NCBI RefSeq assembly: GCF_032854445.1
Contig: NC_088297.1
Span: forward strand, 10,502,163 to 10,566,162
Length of the DNA: 64,000 bases
Direction of reading: 5' to 3'
Source of the DNA: Liolophura sinensis
Taxonomy: Eukaryota > Mollusca > Polyplacophora > Chitonida > Chitonidae
The translations under genes and the position numbers were made by a program. Under the pieces are notes generated by a model. The model did not search any database, was not told where the DNA came from, and worked only from the letters and a program-made list of their open reading frames with translations. Of the stretch, positions 41,702 through 56,700 are shown piece after piece; the stretch's first letter is position 1, and each line of letters opens with the position of its first letter.

Positions 41702-44700
41702 ATGGAGCGCATGGACAACCGAGATCAAAATTCTATCGTCGCAGAGAAAGAACATTTTCAAGCCATTAACGAACACCCAGTGGACGACATTTCTTTGGAA
41801 TTCTTTTACAAACCTCACACGGTGACACTGTTGACAGTTTCTGTTCTGGGTTTGCTGTACACGGCCTTCACGAGGTGAGAGAATTTACGCATGCTACTGT
41901 TCAGTGATTCTGGCTATTATCGTCCCAGTAGAATGGGGCCCACGAGAGGGCGAATCGGGTCAATGTTGATGAAAAATATTGCCCAGTTTTACGTGTGTTT
42001 TACCGTCTTTTGACGTCAGAAGTATTTGTAATGTACTGGAACTGTGGTGCAGTGTTGGTGATAATTTTATTATAAACAGAAAACTGACGTGGAAATTGTA
42101 TTTGTTCTTGCGTCAGTTTGTAATGTTGTCAGTTGACAGTTGACCGGTCACAGTCAGTTAGTCCTTACTGAGTAACAGAACTGCCCGACTCCCAATTTAT
42201 ACATTCACCAGTAAGAGCTTGAGACGTGATAATGATTTCACCAAATGCTTTAGTGGCATATCAGGCTTTATTGATTTGAGGTTTATTCGCGAGATGCAGT
42301 CTCTCATTGCAAGTAATTATATTGTTTATATTCACAACCATTGTGCTGGAGTTGGACTGGGCCTGACAGTCTTGGGGTGGAAATCAACACTCTGGCAGTG
42401 GCAATGTCGTAAATAACATGCAAATTTCATCGAAGTGAGCTTTCATTTTTTTCTCTCTAATGGTTCACTCAGTATGAAAACCTACTATCTATGACCTTTA
42501 ATTCTAAGGGCCATAGAAAGCAGACAAATTACTGAATTGATGTACGTCCCCTGTGGTGTAATAGATATCTATAATTTTATTTTGCAATTAGTATGATAGA
42601 ATATTCATAATTATTGCACTCAGGCTCACTTGGCCAGTAAAGTGGCAACATAACATTATAAATTATATATTTAGACAAATTCTAACTATGAAACCTGTAT
42701 ATGGTACAATCTTACATCATACTATACATGTAGATTGATTGTTTTGATCACTCAGGATCAGTATTGCTGTACCAAGGTCAATAAAAACTTACAGGTATAC
42801 GAACTGAACAAGCGACTTTTATTGATCAAACATTAATTGTGTGATGGAAAATTTCAGAATCCATGACAGTAGATAAAAAAACTTTGTCATTCTGAGTTTG
42901 CGGTGTATGTGGGAGAGGTGACAGGTGTAAGTTAAGACATGTCATGATGGAAGAGTACATGCATGTTGAGTTCAGCTGTGGAAATGTTCTGGATAACAAT
43001 TTTGAAAGATGCTGAAATTGACCTGCTGTGAAGTTAATGCTTCACTGTTGTGATCAAGTCTCAAGTAATCAAGTGTAAAGATGTGTGGTGTTTTTTTCTG
43101 TCCTGGTCAGTGAATCTGCATGACTGTGTGAAGTGTGGATCATTGCTTGTTTTGGTACAAGCCTAGTCATGTAAGTATTTGTAACAGTTTGACCTTAAGT
43201 ATGCTTTGGTTATGATGGAAATCAATTTTATAAGCTTTATGTACCTGCTGTGAACTGTGCTGAAAAGCTGTGAGTGAAATTAAGCTGGACACAAACTGCA
43301 CAGTAGGTACTGTATACAGAGTCAATGCTGATTGGCTGACAATGGAGAAAGGATTTTCAATGTTAAAACCAGCAGCCTTAGTCACACTTGAATAAATGTG
43401 CAATACCTTAAATTCGGCATAGCCTGGGCTTGCTCTGTTCCTGCCTGTCTCCCTTACCGGACGATCGGCAACAATTCTTTATCCATTTAAGCGATACAGA
43501 ATTGATCTTGATTGGCTGGCAGAGGAGATAGGTTTTATTGGGTTAAACCATGTAGCAGTCACGCTTGAATGAATCTGCCATTCCTAAAATTCAGTTCAGC
43601 CACTGTATAGCCTGGACTTTCCTGTCTCTTCACACCAGCCAGTCAGAAACAATTCTGTACCTCTTTAAAGACCAGCTGATTCGTCACTGGTTGGCTGGCA
43701 CTTTGAGAGTGGAGAAAAGAGATCCTTGGCGAAATCATGCTGAAAACTCGCCAGGATAGTTTACATTTTCACACAAATTACATGTTGCTAAGTGCGAAGT
43801 TTTAGTTTTTATATTTATACTCTCCTAATTCACATTGAAAAAAGATTTATTTTTCCTGTAAAACAATAATTAAAACTGGGGTGGCCTTAGGACAATATGG
43901 GGGTACACTTTAAGGGTTTGAAATGTTGCCCTTTATGGAAACAGATGATCAGTTTTGGATTGGTACGGCTGTCTTAAGTCCTTCTGACTGTATAATGACT
44001 CGTAAAAGTTGTAAGAAAGTGGCCTCGAGTAATGTACATGCACATATACCATCTATGCCTTCTTCATAGCAGTAGTACATCTGTCCTGAAGCATTAGTAT
44101 GGGCATGCAGTGGTGTTGAAGCATGGAAATGGAGATACATTGTAGACTAGTATTAGACAGCCTTTTGGGGTCTGTATGTAATATCTACTTGTATACGTTA
44201 TGTGTATATGTGCATAGTAACTAGTCCTAGTGTGTCCAATATCTTGTATATTTATTTTGTTTTGATTGGTGTTTTACGCCGTACTCAAGAATATTTAACT
44301 TATACGATGGCGGCCAGCATTATGGTGGGTGGAAACCGGGCAGAGCCCGGGGGAAACCCACGACCCTCCGCAGGTGTTTTGCCAGAACTTCCCACGTACA
44401 GCCCAAGAGGAAGGCAGCGTCTTGTATATTTACAGTCAATGACACAGTTCGGCTCAAAAAGTGTATTTTTAGAGGCAAATAAATGCCATAAAATATTACA
44501 TTTAGTGCTGACACTTACAGTTTTTTATTAGATATTCAGTCAGCGCTCCAAACAAACCTCAGAATACCTTTCTAAGCACAGATTCAACAGAACTCTTAGA
44601 ATTGGACAAAATGTGCAACTTAGTCATGAACGAAATTTTATGTCATTCACCTTGTTTTTGTAGGTTCTGTCTTTGTCTGGCGGTTTACCAATATTATATA

Positions 44701-47700
44701 CATGGGGGAATGGGTACGCATAGACTTATCTGGATTTAAAATTCATGGTGTCTGATTTCCATGTTTTTACACCAGGTGTCTGTACTAATGTGAATTTCGT
44801 CAGAATACTTTCTCAGATCTAGGGGTCAAAACAGATATTTATAGACCCGCCGTCAACCAAAATCAACTTTCCAGGTTAAAAACTGCATGGGGAAATTCCT
44901 CAAAAACACAAATAAGTTAATGTGGAAAATATTTAAAGTATAAAATTAAGAGAGATCCAAGCATAGAGAAGCTGTCAACAGTTTTATATACAATGGTAAA
45001 AAAAAATGAAAGGAATGTTCCAGGTGAATGAATGAAATCAGTATCTGAATTGTGTACTATGCTAGTTTATAAGTTGTTGATAATTAAAGTATGTATCTGG
45101 GTTTCAGTTGCTCTTTGATTGCAGCTGTTCGTGTATGCAACATGGTGATTTAATTCAAACACAACGTTGAATATAAGCTCCCTGGAGACACTAAGCAGAT
45201 TAAGACACGTCTCACTTTCTTGTGACATAATTGTATAGGGTATAGTACACCTATATTCTGTAGTATGCATATGTACGTGAACTGTGGAGCCCAGTTTCCT
45301 CTCACCGTAATGGTGGGCAGAACACGCAGTGTATAGAACACAAGTGAAATAAATAAATAAATAAACTGCAGACATTTTGGAGATTTACGTTCATACATGT
45401 AAGTACATGTGGGGATTAGGGAAGATTAGAATTGAATTGTTCAGTACCATGGGTGCTTGTTAATTTTACATGCATGGGCCATGTTAATGGTTTGAGTTTA
45501 CAAGTATGGTTTTAATCTTAGCAGTTTATAGAGTAGAATGATCCTCACCAGTTTTGGACTAGATTCCCATAAGGTGAATCAGCAGGAATCCATTTAGATT
45601 GTGATAAATTTATTTATTTATTTGATTGGTGTTTTACACCCTGCTCAAGAATATTTCACTTATTCGACGGCGTCCAGCATTGTGGTGGGGGGAAACCGGG
45701 CTGATCCCGGAGGAAACCCATGACCATACGCAAAGCCTGACTACATGTACGATGGCCCAATGATATGTCTTCATACACGTACATACAACTTTGTAGTGCT
45801 GACACACAAGTTTATTTATTTATTGGAATGGTTTTTTACGCCATACTCAAGAATATTTCACTTAAACGTGTACAATGGCAACCAGCAATATGGTGGGATG
45901 TAACTGGGCAGATACCTTGTGGTTCAGACACTCTGGTCTGGCTTACTCCAGTAGAAGTGTTGTTTGCACCATTGAGGCTGATCTGACCAGACAGGCCTGC
46001 ACAGCTGCATTGAAGTGTTAAATCTGATTACAGTTTGAGTAGAATAATGCGAATGCGCTGGGTATTGTTATTAACTTAATAGGGGCAAGTCCTGGTACAG
46101 AATCGGATGAGAGGGTTGGGGGTGCGAGGTTTAATACAGTGGTTGGAGGTAGGAGACATTCTCCCTTAGGTGAGCTAGGATCAGCTGGTAACATATGGTG
46201 TGTTATGAAAGTCGTGTAGTGGGACTGCTAAACTGCTTTATTGTTCCCACCCCTATAACTTACTATCTTTGTTTTTATTGTAATTAATTAAAGCAGCATT
46301 AAAAAAAAAAACACTGATGCTGATGATGGCACCATCACAAGTTACCACTGTCATTTGGTAATGACAGTGGTAACTCATTACAACTATTGTCACAAATACT
46401 GCCATTGCTGTCATCACAACCACTGCCGTTACTTATCATGTAGGTGACTGATTACCATTATCACATATACTGCCTTGACTGTCAGAGTGAGTGTCATTAT
46501 CATCACATCCACTGCCATTAGTGTCATCAAGGTGACTGTCATTACCACCATCACATCCATTGCCATTACTGTCATCAAGATGACTGTTATTATCATTATC
46601 ACATCCACTGCCATTACTGTTATCAGGATCATCACATTCACTGCCATTACTGTCATTAAGGTGACTGTCCTTATCATCATCACATCCATTGCCATTATTG
46701 TCATTAATGCCATTATTGTCATTGTCATCATTACAACTACTGCCATTACTATCAAGATGACTGTCTTTACCATAAAGATGACTGTCATTACCAACATCAC
46801 ATTTTCGGCCATTACTGTCATTAAGATGACTCATTACCATCATCCAAACCACTGTCATTACCACCATCACAACCACTGTCATTACCATTATTGCAATGAT
46901 CGTCATTACAACATCACAACTACTGTTATTACCAGCACAATTCCCATCTTATAATACCACTTTCACAACCACTGCCACCATCACAGCGAATGTCATTTCC
47001 ATCATAACAAACAGTCGTTGCCACAACCACTGTCATTAATACTGCAGTGTGTAGCTACCACCTGAACCACTGTCATTAATACTTCATTGTGTAGCTACTG
47101 CCGCACCCAGTGTCATTACACACATACGCCAATGTTTGATCACATAGGCCACTGTCAGTGTGCATCATTGTCACTTTTACTGAACTGTCCTTACAGCTAA
47201 TAAGCACAAATGAGGTGACCCATTCCCATTTTGGCTGGTGTCAGAATTACATGGGTGGGGTGGAGTGCCCTCCATGGTTGAGTGGTTAGTATGTCTCTCA
47301 CCAATACGCTTGCTATGAGTTCATGTTCATATCATGTTTGGCTGCCTCTATGGCTGTACGTGAGAAGGTCTTCCAGCAACCTATGGATGATCATGGGTTT
47401 CCCCTGTGTTCTGCCCGATTTCCTTGCACCTAGCTGCCATCATTTCTCTGAATATATGTTAGTTCTTGAGTACAGGGTAAAACACCAATCAGATAAATAA
47501 AATGGATTACATTCGTAAACAAACAGTATACAGGAGTCTCCTTCCACGTTCAAAGCTCATACAACCATTCACCTTGAGTGTGACACCTTCAAGAAGGTAC
47601 TGCTTGTTCTTGAGATTTCCAACCGATTTACTTGAGGCCTTTTGCCCAGACCTGCTGATTTAGTGATCTTGTGCTGGGTTACTGGGCGGAGTGATTTAGT

Positions 47701-50700
47701 GCCAGTTTTACTGAGAATCTGGGAATGAGGATGTTCGTGTACTCCCTGGTTGGCCGGTATTGATTGATGCTGGTTGTCTGAGTGCCTCCACATGTGGAGC
47801 ACACTGCCTTTGTGACTGTCACAAATTACATCGTGTTCTCTGTGCCCCCAGAATTGTTTGCACTGCGATGCACCCGCCAGAGCTTGTTACCCTAGCTTAG
47901 CCTGCGTGTGCCTGTAGGTATAAAAAAGTCTGCACAAAGGCAATTGCAATAAAGGAGAGCAAAATTGAGGATAGATTGATCTAACAGATGAGGATAAATA
48001 CAAGAATTTGATATATTTATTTATTTGATTGGTGTTCACGTTGTAAAAAAAATATTTGACTTGTACGACAGCGGCCAGCATTATGGTGGTAGGAAACAGG
48101 GCACAGCCTTGGGAAACCCATGACCATCTGCAGGTTTGCTGACAGACCTTCCCACATACGGCTGGAGAGGAAGCCAGCATGAACGCTAGCGCACTAACGA
48201 ACTGAACCATGGAGGCCCCTGCAAGAATTTGAGGCTAGATTGATCTAACAGTTGAAAATAAATACAAGGATTTGAGGATTGATCGATCTAACAGTTGCTG
48301 ACAGATGCAAGAGGTTAGACCAAAAGTTGTTGTGGTTTTAAGTTTACCATAATTTTTCAACATTTTCAGCCACCACTGAAACCAATATTCTGAAACGTTC
48401 TGAGACAACTATAAGGTGTAGGGAAATAATTTGCACAGTTTCATGAAACTTGTATCTTTAGTGACACAACCAAATCAATTTTTTAGCATCGTTTACATAA
48501 TAACTATGTGTGTATTCTCTGAAAACAGTGCCTAGGGAGATCGAAAAGGTTGAAGATTTACAGTATTAATCCTGGAGCTAATTCAGTGATTTATTTATTT
48601 GATTGGTGTTTTACACCGTACTCAAGAATATTTCACTTATACAACAGCGGCCAACATTATGATGGGTGGAAACCAGGAAGAGCTTGAGGGAAACCCACGA
48701 CCATACGCAGGTTGCTGAGACCTTTCCATGTACGGCTGGAGAGGAAGCCAGCATTAGCTGGACTTGAACTCACAGCGACCGCACTGGTGACAGACTCCTT
48801 GGTCATTACGCTGTGCTAGCGTGCAAATTCAGTAATATCATGCAGTGAGCTCTCAGGTTTCCTTTATAATGAACCCCCGAAAGGCCTGCCCTGAGGGGCA
48901 AGTGGTGTAACTCATCAGTGCTGGACGCATGTTTAACCTCTCCCTTTTTTAATTTTTATTTTTTTATCCATGTCCCCTGTAATGAGTGTGCAATTTCAGC
49001 AGATCAATAAATGATACTGCATAATCTGTGAAAGGGTGTTGGTGAATGGCTCATGTGATTTGATCAAGCTTTCTCGGAAGTCGATACCCTACCAGTGTTT
49101 TCATGGATTGCTTAAATAGAGCTTGATATGTAATATTGATACCATTATCCAGCTTCATGCATGCACCATTATGGTCTGGATCATAAAGTACTGTGTTGTT
49201 GTTGTCATAAATCAGTCTGAGTAGTAATATGTGTGTGTGTGTGTGTGGGCAGAATGAAGGAGACCTGCTGGGAAATTACAATGGGCATGTTTGTCATCAT
49301 ACCTCATGATTAATTCTCAATTCGCCAAATGGAAATGTACATGTACATACATGTATATGATACAGTTTACCAGGGATGAGTACAGCTCTGAAATTTGGTT
49401 AGTTGGGTACTGCTGGGATCTCAGAATTTTGGGATAAAATTGAAATTGTATTCAAGAAAAAAAGTGCTGTCAGAATGTACAGAAATGCTCATCGGTCTCA
49501 TTAAAGGCTCATCATCCTCGGGCTCTGTTCGTTCTGTCGCCATGTTGCTGGCTGCCGTGATATAAATAAATTATTCTTGAGTACGGTGTAAAACAACAAT
49601 AAAGTAAATGAATAAAAAAATAAGAAGCCCATCAAGAAAACAGAAACAGAAAGCGTTCATTAAGGCTCAAGCTAGTGTTTTGGGGTTTTCAGCAATTTTT
49701 CTGAATTTGGAAACAGGTAATTGGTGTGAGTTTCAACCCGTATTTGCTTTATATGGGTACCACATTCGGTCATGGCCAGGTATTCAGTATGCAAATGTTA
49801 AAATGTATCTCAGTCTGTAATGACAAAGTCATACGTTTGCCTCAGGCATCATAGATTTAGCCAGGGTTTGAAATCAGACCATCTCATTTGCAATTTTCTC
49901 CTGTTTTTCATATCTCTCCAAAGTTAATCTATAAGGCATCTTAACCAACACTAACCCAAGCACACCTCACCCCCCCCCCCCCCCCCCCCCACCGCATCGG
50001 CTAAACCTATGTTAGACATGTGCATATAGATATTATATTTATGTTCAATCTGATGTGTAACAGATGGCATTTCCTTCTTGTCTAATCCATTCATTTTCTG
50101 ATCACATACAGTTGGGCGGGGGTGGGGGTGGGGGGTGGTGGTGTCTGTGAGTCCTTTGCTTAGCACGCTAGCACAGTGTAATGACGGAGAAGCCTCTCAC
50201 CAGTGCGGTTGCTGTGAGTTTAAGTCCAGCTCATGCTGGCTTCCTCCCCGGGCGTAAGTGGGAAGGTCTGTCAGCAACCTGCGGATGGTTGTCTGTTTCT
50301 CCCCGGGCTCTGCCTGGTTTCCTCACACCATAATGCTGGCCGCTGTCTTATAAGTTAAATATTCTTGAGTACTTTGTATATTCTTGATATACAAATATTC
50401 TTGAGTATATCAATATATTGAATAAATAAATCACATATACAGATGTGTACTACATGTAGCAAAATATTTTGGATATATACGCCTACATGTGCACCAGGGA
50501 TGCTTAAAAGGCAGTTTATGTTTTAAGTCTGTGTTCAGAAACATTTTACAGCGGTACATGTTCTTGTAATTGGTGAAAGACATCTACCGTAAATCATCAG
50601 TTTTTGTTGCAGAAACTTGGAATATCATCCCATGCTCCAAGCAAACCTCAAAACACCTTTCTAAAATCAATAGAACTCTCAGACTCTGCAAAAAAAAAAA

Positions 50701-53700
50701 AGGGCAAGTTAGTCATGGACGAAATGTATAGTTTAATTTTAGATCATCACTTTTAATCTGAGCTCTTAAAAACAAGTGCATGCTGGCTTCCTCTCCGGCC
50801 GTACGTGGCAAGGTCTGGCAGCAACCTGCGGATGGTTATGGGTTTCCCCCGGGCTCTGCCCGGTTTCCTCCCACCATAATGCTGGCCGCCATCGTGTAAG
50901 TTAAATGTTCTTGAGTAGGGCGTAAAACACCAATCAAATAAATAAATAAAAAAACGAAAACAAGTGAACGACTACTATATTAACAGGGTCCTCCGTGGCT
51001 CAGTTGGTTAGCGTGCTAGCGCAGCGTAGTGATCCAGAAGCCTCTGACCAATGCGGTCGCTGTGAGTTCAAGACCAGCTCATGCTGGCTTCCTCTACGGC
51101 CGTATGTGGGAAGGTCTGCCAGCAACCTGCAGATAGTCGTGGGTTTCCCCCGGGCTCTGCCCGGTTTCCACCCACCATAATGCTGGCCGCCGTTGTATAA
51201 GGGAAATATTCTTGAGTATGGTGTTCTTGAGTACACCGATCAAAAATAAAAAAAAAATATTAACTTTTTGACCCCTGACTTGTCTACATGTATCTTACAT
51301 GGTTATTTTACATGCGATGTGCATGTACATGTATACAGTAGATGTAGATAACGCTGCACTCTCATTACTGTATGGCATGCATTCTCATTACTGTATGGCG
51401 TGCATTCTCATTACTGTATTGCATGCATTCTGGGCTTTGCTCGATCTGCACCGACAATCCTCAATAACTTACTTGCTTTCTGTACAGGAATGTAAATTGG
51501 TCCTCGTTATTGTCTGAAAAAAAGAGTGGTTTTGTGAGTTTTTCTTATGGGTGGTGTCTGCCATTTATGGATCTATGTACATGCCTGAGGAGTGCTCTAA
51601 ATATAGCTCATATGCATCAGATGTATGCGATGAACCATTTCTCTAACAATTGTCTGACAGTCTGTCTCTTGGATATTGGTGTAACCCAAGGGCAATATCA
51701 ACTCTCTCAGTCCATTTTCAACAAAGTAGCTCCATTTCCATTGAGATATTGTCCTTCAGCAAGATTATGAATGCGACATCGTGTTTGTAGCAAATGTGCT
51801 CTGGGAACACATCTTTTGCATATGAAATTGTATGTTATCAAATATTCATTGCTACATGAACATTCAGCTACTGTCCTTGGGCTTGGTTTGGAGCTTGGAG
51901 GCTGCCAGCTAAACCTCTGCTGCTAGTTGGGCAGAGTCGACGTTGAAATGTCCTGTTGTGGAGACTACACATGGAAATGTATTGATGCCACACAGAGGGA
52001 CTATGTTATTGTCTTTCATGACAAATTCAGGGGGCCCGTCAGATAAATTTAGGTTTAATCTTAAATCCTCTGAGTCTTAATTTCCTGATCAATGGTCTCT
52101 TTGAAAGCATTGATGTATATATATATATGAGTATTTACGATAAATGACCTAAAACTGGGTGAAACACAAAATGCTCCAAAATATTACCTTTGGTGCTGAA
52201 ACTTACATTTTTCCAGGAGGACATGGTACTGCCTTCTAAACAAATCTCAAAATAGCTTTCTGGACATAATCAACAAAGCTTTCTGAATTTTGCAAAATGT
52301 GCAACTTAGCCATGGGCGAAGTTTTAGGTAATTTGTGGCACTGTAATTCTTCCTTCCTTTCGCAAGTGGGCAAGGTCTTTCTTCAAGCATAGTCTGAAGG
52401 TATCATTTTCTTATGACAGAAAATATTGTACTTTTTGTGAAACCCTGAAATAATCCAATCAGTGTAATTTTTTTTAACAAAACGGTCCCAAAGTCAAATT
52501 AAAAATGTGCATAACTTGCACTGAAAGGTGCCCAAAAGATTTTGAAATTAGGGTGTGTAATATTTGATGTTCCGGTAAACAGTTTATGTGAATCGTCCTT
52601 TTCCCACTTTCAGTAAATTTGAATGCCTGTTCATCAAAGAATTAACTCAGATCAAAGAGTTAATTTAGTGTTAAGACATGTATGTCTTAAAGGCAAGGTT
52701 AAATGATAAGGATCAAGATAATTGCAATTGTGTTCTTAAATTGTAGAAAAAAAAAACGCATTGTATTAAAGCCGTTGTTGTTAGTTTGGGAGGATAATGC
52801 GGAAACAAAAGTTTTCTGCTGTTTCCAGTTTGGCCTTGTGTGACCTTTTGCAAGAACACTTGACATCACCCATCACTGACTTACAGCAACAAATGACATC
52901 ATACTTTCTAACGCGCATGACATCAGCCCAGGGTATCAGCCTTACGCGACGTCATATCAGCTTCATTGATATTCAGGAATATTACTAGGTCACAGCAGGA
53001 AAATTTTAGGGAAACTGTCGAAGTTGTTGTTTTTCAGGACTCTTATTATAGGAGTAAATTTTTTTGAACCATGGTGCTAGCTATTATTCCACAGGGTACC
53101 CTTCATATTCAGTTTAATATTTCAACCTTATGTTTCTTAGGACTGAAGGAGCACTTTAACAAAATCATGGAAAATGCACAGAATTAGTCATGGAACGGAT
53201 GGATAGACATGTGTACATGTGCATGAATTGGATATCATGCTTCATGCGTTTTCCTCCAGTGCTCTTAAAATATTGTTTTCTGTTTACATTTGCATACATG
53301 TCCATGGATGTGTGACCATGTAGGTACACATACATGTACATGTATTTACTGCTGCTGGATCCGTACATTTCCATGCACATGTATTTACTCCTGCTGGATC
53401 TGTACATTTCCATGTAGGTACACATACATGTACATGTATTTACCTCTGCTGGATTTGTACATTTCCATGTATGTACACGTACTTACTCCTGCTGGATCTG
53501 TACATGTACATGTATTTACTCCTGCTGGATCTGTACATTTCCATGTATGTACATGTACATGTATTTACTGCTGCTGGATCTGTACATTTCCATGTGTGTA
53601 CACCTACATGTACATGTATTTACTCCTGCTGGATCTGTACATTTCCATGTATGTACACGTACTTGTAGCACGCATTCATATTATATTAGAAGTTCTGGGA

Positions 53701-56700
53701 CTACGTGGGAAGGTGTGGCAACAACCTGCTGATGGTCATGGGTTTCCCTCACTCTGACTGGGTTCATCTCACCATCCTGCTGGCGGCAGTCATGTAAATG
53801 AAATGTTTCTTGAGTAGATGGCGTAAAACACCAATCAAATAAATAAATAATAAATAAATCTGCCAGAAGAGTTCAAAATCAAATTTGTAGATTAACATTA
53901 TATGCGCATAAACCTGAAGTTCGGAACTTCAAAGGCACATGCGGGAATGGGCTGTGGTGTAGTCTAGGCACTTGTCTTTCAATTGCTATGACCCATTAGA
54001 GGGGGTCAAACCTGGCCTAGGACAGAGAATTTTGTAGATTCCTTTGCTCTCATTGATTGTAGTGCCTTGCTGACAATATAAAGTGGTCAATGACACATGT
54101 GTGAAGACTTCTTGTCTTTCACCAATATGGTGTGCATATTTTTATGTCACATGAGGGGAAAAATTTGTTAATATCCAGGTAACTTGCCTAAGGTTGATGA
54201 TACTCTGTGCACCTCGGTTAATCCTCTACCCACAAAACTTTTCTCCAGCGTATAAGTTAAAAAATGTTCAGCATGACAGTAAGCAACAATTAAATAAATG
54301 AATGAAGGCACATGAGCATGCCTACCAGAGGGAAATATGCGGGAAATATAGAGCTGTGAACCTCTACACAGCCATATGTACCCTAATTCTTCAACCTTTT
54401 CAACCACCTCTGTGACCAAAAATTTCAGTGATTCTTAGAGAACTGTGGGGTGTAGAGAAATAAATTTGCACCGTTTTATGAAGCTTGCATTTTTAGTGAC
54501 ACAACGAAATCATTTTTAGTGTCCTTTTCATGATAATTGTATGCATAAATTACACTGAAAAAAGTCCTGAAAAGAGGTCGAAAAGGTTAAAGATTTACAG
54601 TAATGGAGGTTTATTTGGTGCATGTGTCAATGTGATAGCTAATGATTGATGTGGGATTTAGTTTGCTTTACAGGATTAGTCCTATAGACACAACTTGAAG
54701 GAGAGATTACAGCCTGCCAAGGCTGAGGTAGTAACACGGTTAATAATCAACAACTCTGTTCAGAACGGATTATTGTCTTGGGTGGATAAAGGAAAAGTAT
54801 CGGCATCAAAGGCCATGAGTTAGGCATTGTAGAGGTCGCAGGAGAAATAATGGATAATGCTGACCCTCGACCATATTGCGTGTTGTCAGAAAAAGGAAAA
54901 AAAAAAGAAAAAAAAAAAAAGATAACTGCAGGCTTAGGTGGTACTTTGATCCTGAGCCACAAACATGTACTTGTACCTGCCTGCCTGTTCTGTGATGGTA
55001 AACTCTTGACATGTTGGGGTGTCTTTGACATGGTGTTCCAGTGAGGCAGCATTATATTATTAATAAATAATGTTGTTTTGCTGTGTTTGTAGTTTAGCCT
55101 ATAAAAATGCACATTCAGTACATCTATGTTTTAAAATGATACAAAATGGATGAATCACTCAGTATGAAGCAAAATATGTCACTTAAACATAGCTGAACTG
55201 TAGGTGAAAATATGGCATGTTATTAGCATTGGGACTGACCTAGGTGCTGGTGAAATGGTCAAACTAGTTCACATGTATATACTTTCTAATGTAGAAGGCT
55301 TCTGTGAGTTCAAGTCAAGCTCATGCTGGCTTCCTCTCCGGCAGTAAGTGGGAAAATCTGCCAGCAGCTTTCGGATCGTCATGGGATTCCTCGGGGCTCT
55401 GCTCGGTTTCCTCCCACCATAATGCTGGCCGCCGTCATATAAGTGAAATATTCTTGTGTACAACATACAACACCAATCAAATAAAGAAATATATAAATCA
55501 AATGTAGAAAGTGACACAGTGAACCCTTTCAGAAAACATAGGATGTAGGTTGGTTGGGAAATTCTATTTTTCTTTTTTTTTTTTTTTGATGGCTAATACA
55601 TGTAACTACGACATATTATGGAACCTGAAATAGGTTGAGAGGAGAATCAGTGTAAACAAACAATGGTTCATTTGGAAAGCTAGGGAAAAATGATTAATAT
55701 TTGGATGTGAGAAAATCTAACTGCAGTCCAGCAGATGTAATACATTATGTATATAATGTCCTGCAAATAGTACAAGGCATTTTATAACTGTTTATCACAC
55801 TAATGGTTTTCTTTTTGTGGGTGCATGGCAGTGAGGCAAGGAAAACGTGTGGCAAATGTGGTGAAAGAATCAATATTCACTGTATGTGTAGGTGATGAGG
55901 TGTAGAGCGCAAATGTATACAGGCTCAAAGAACCGAACCTGCTAGCCCAGGAGCATCCTGTATGCAGGTTAACATGCATACAAGAAGAATAAATGAATGA
56001 GTGAAACCTTCATTTAAAGAGGGTAACTAAAATTGACAATTAATTTGCTCTTCTCAGAGGCTCTGTATACATGGAACACGTAGAAACAAGTAGTAGACAC
56101 TGTACACAATTCTATTTTTTGTTAAACCTGAAAACGGTCACTAATAGTCACATCGCTACACACCGCTGAAGTCATGTGTTAATAAGTAGACGTGTTTCAA
56201 TCTGTAAACGTTTAGCTGTATATTAATAAAAGCCTTGCAGGTTGTAATTAGAGCCATATGTATTTGTGATAGTTACATATCCACTTTAGAACCCCAGGGG
56301 ATGACTTGCACAGACAATATCAGGCTTTATATCATGCAGCCTGTATTTTCATATTGGGTGTGTATTGTGTGTGTTTTCATGCTTGGATGTATTTTGTTTG
56401 CTTACATGCTTGTGTGTATTTTGCATGTTTTTCATGCTTGTATGTATGTAGTTTGTTTTCAGGCTTGTGTGTATTTTGTTTGTTGTCAAGCTTGCGTGGA
56501 TTTTGTTTGTTTTCATGTTTTCCTACTTGTATGTATTTTGTTTGTTTTCCTGCTTGTGTGTATTTTGTTTGTTTTCTGGCTTGTGTGGATTTTGTTTGTT
56601 TTTCGTGATTGTATTTATTTTGTTTTTTTTTCATGCTTGTACGTATTGTATTTTGTTTGTTTTCATACTTGTACATATGGTATTTTGTTTGCTTTCATGC

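Noticed and set aside
46429-46954. Val/Met/Ile- and Asp/Asn/Ser-rich frames on both strands
   Set aside because: Degenerate triplet-rich tandem array; no start context, splice sites or homology.
47569-47802. Minus-strand 77-codon frame resembling a reverse-transcriptase-era fragment
   Set aside because: I could not identify any motif; no LINE domain is visible here.
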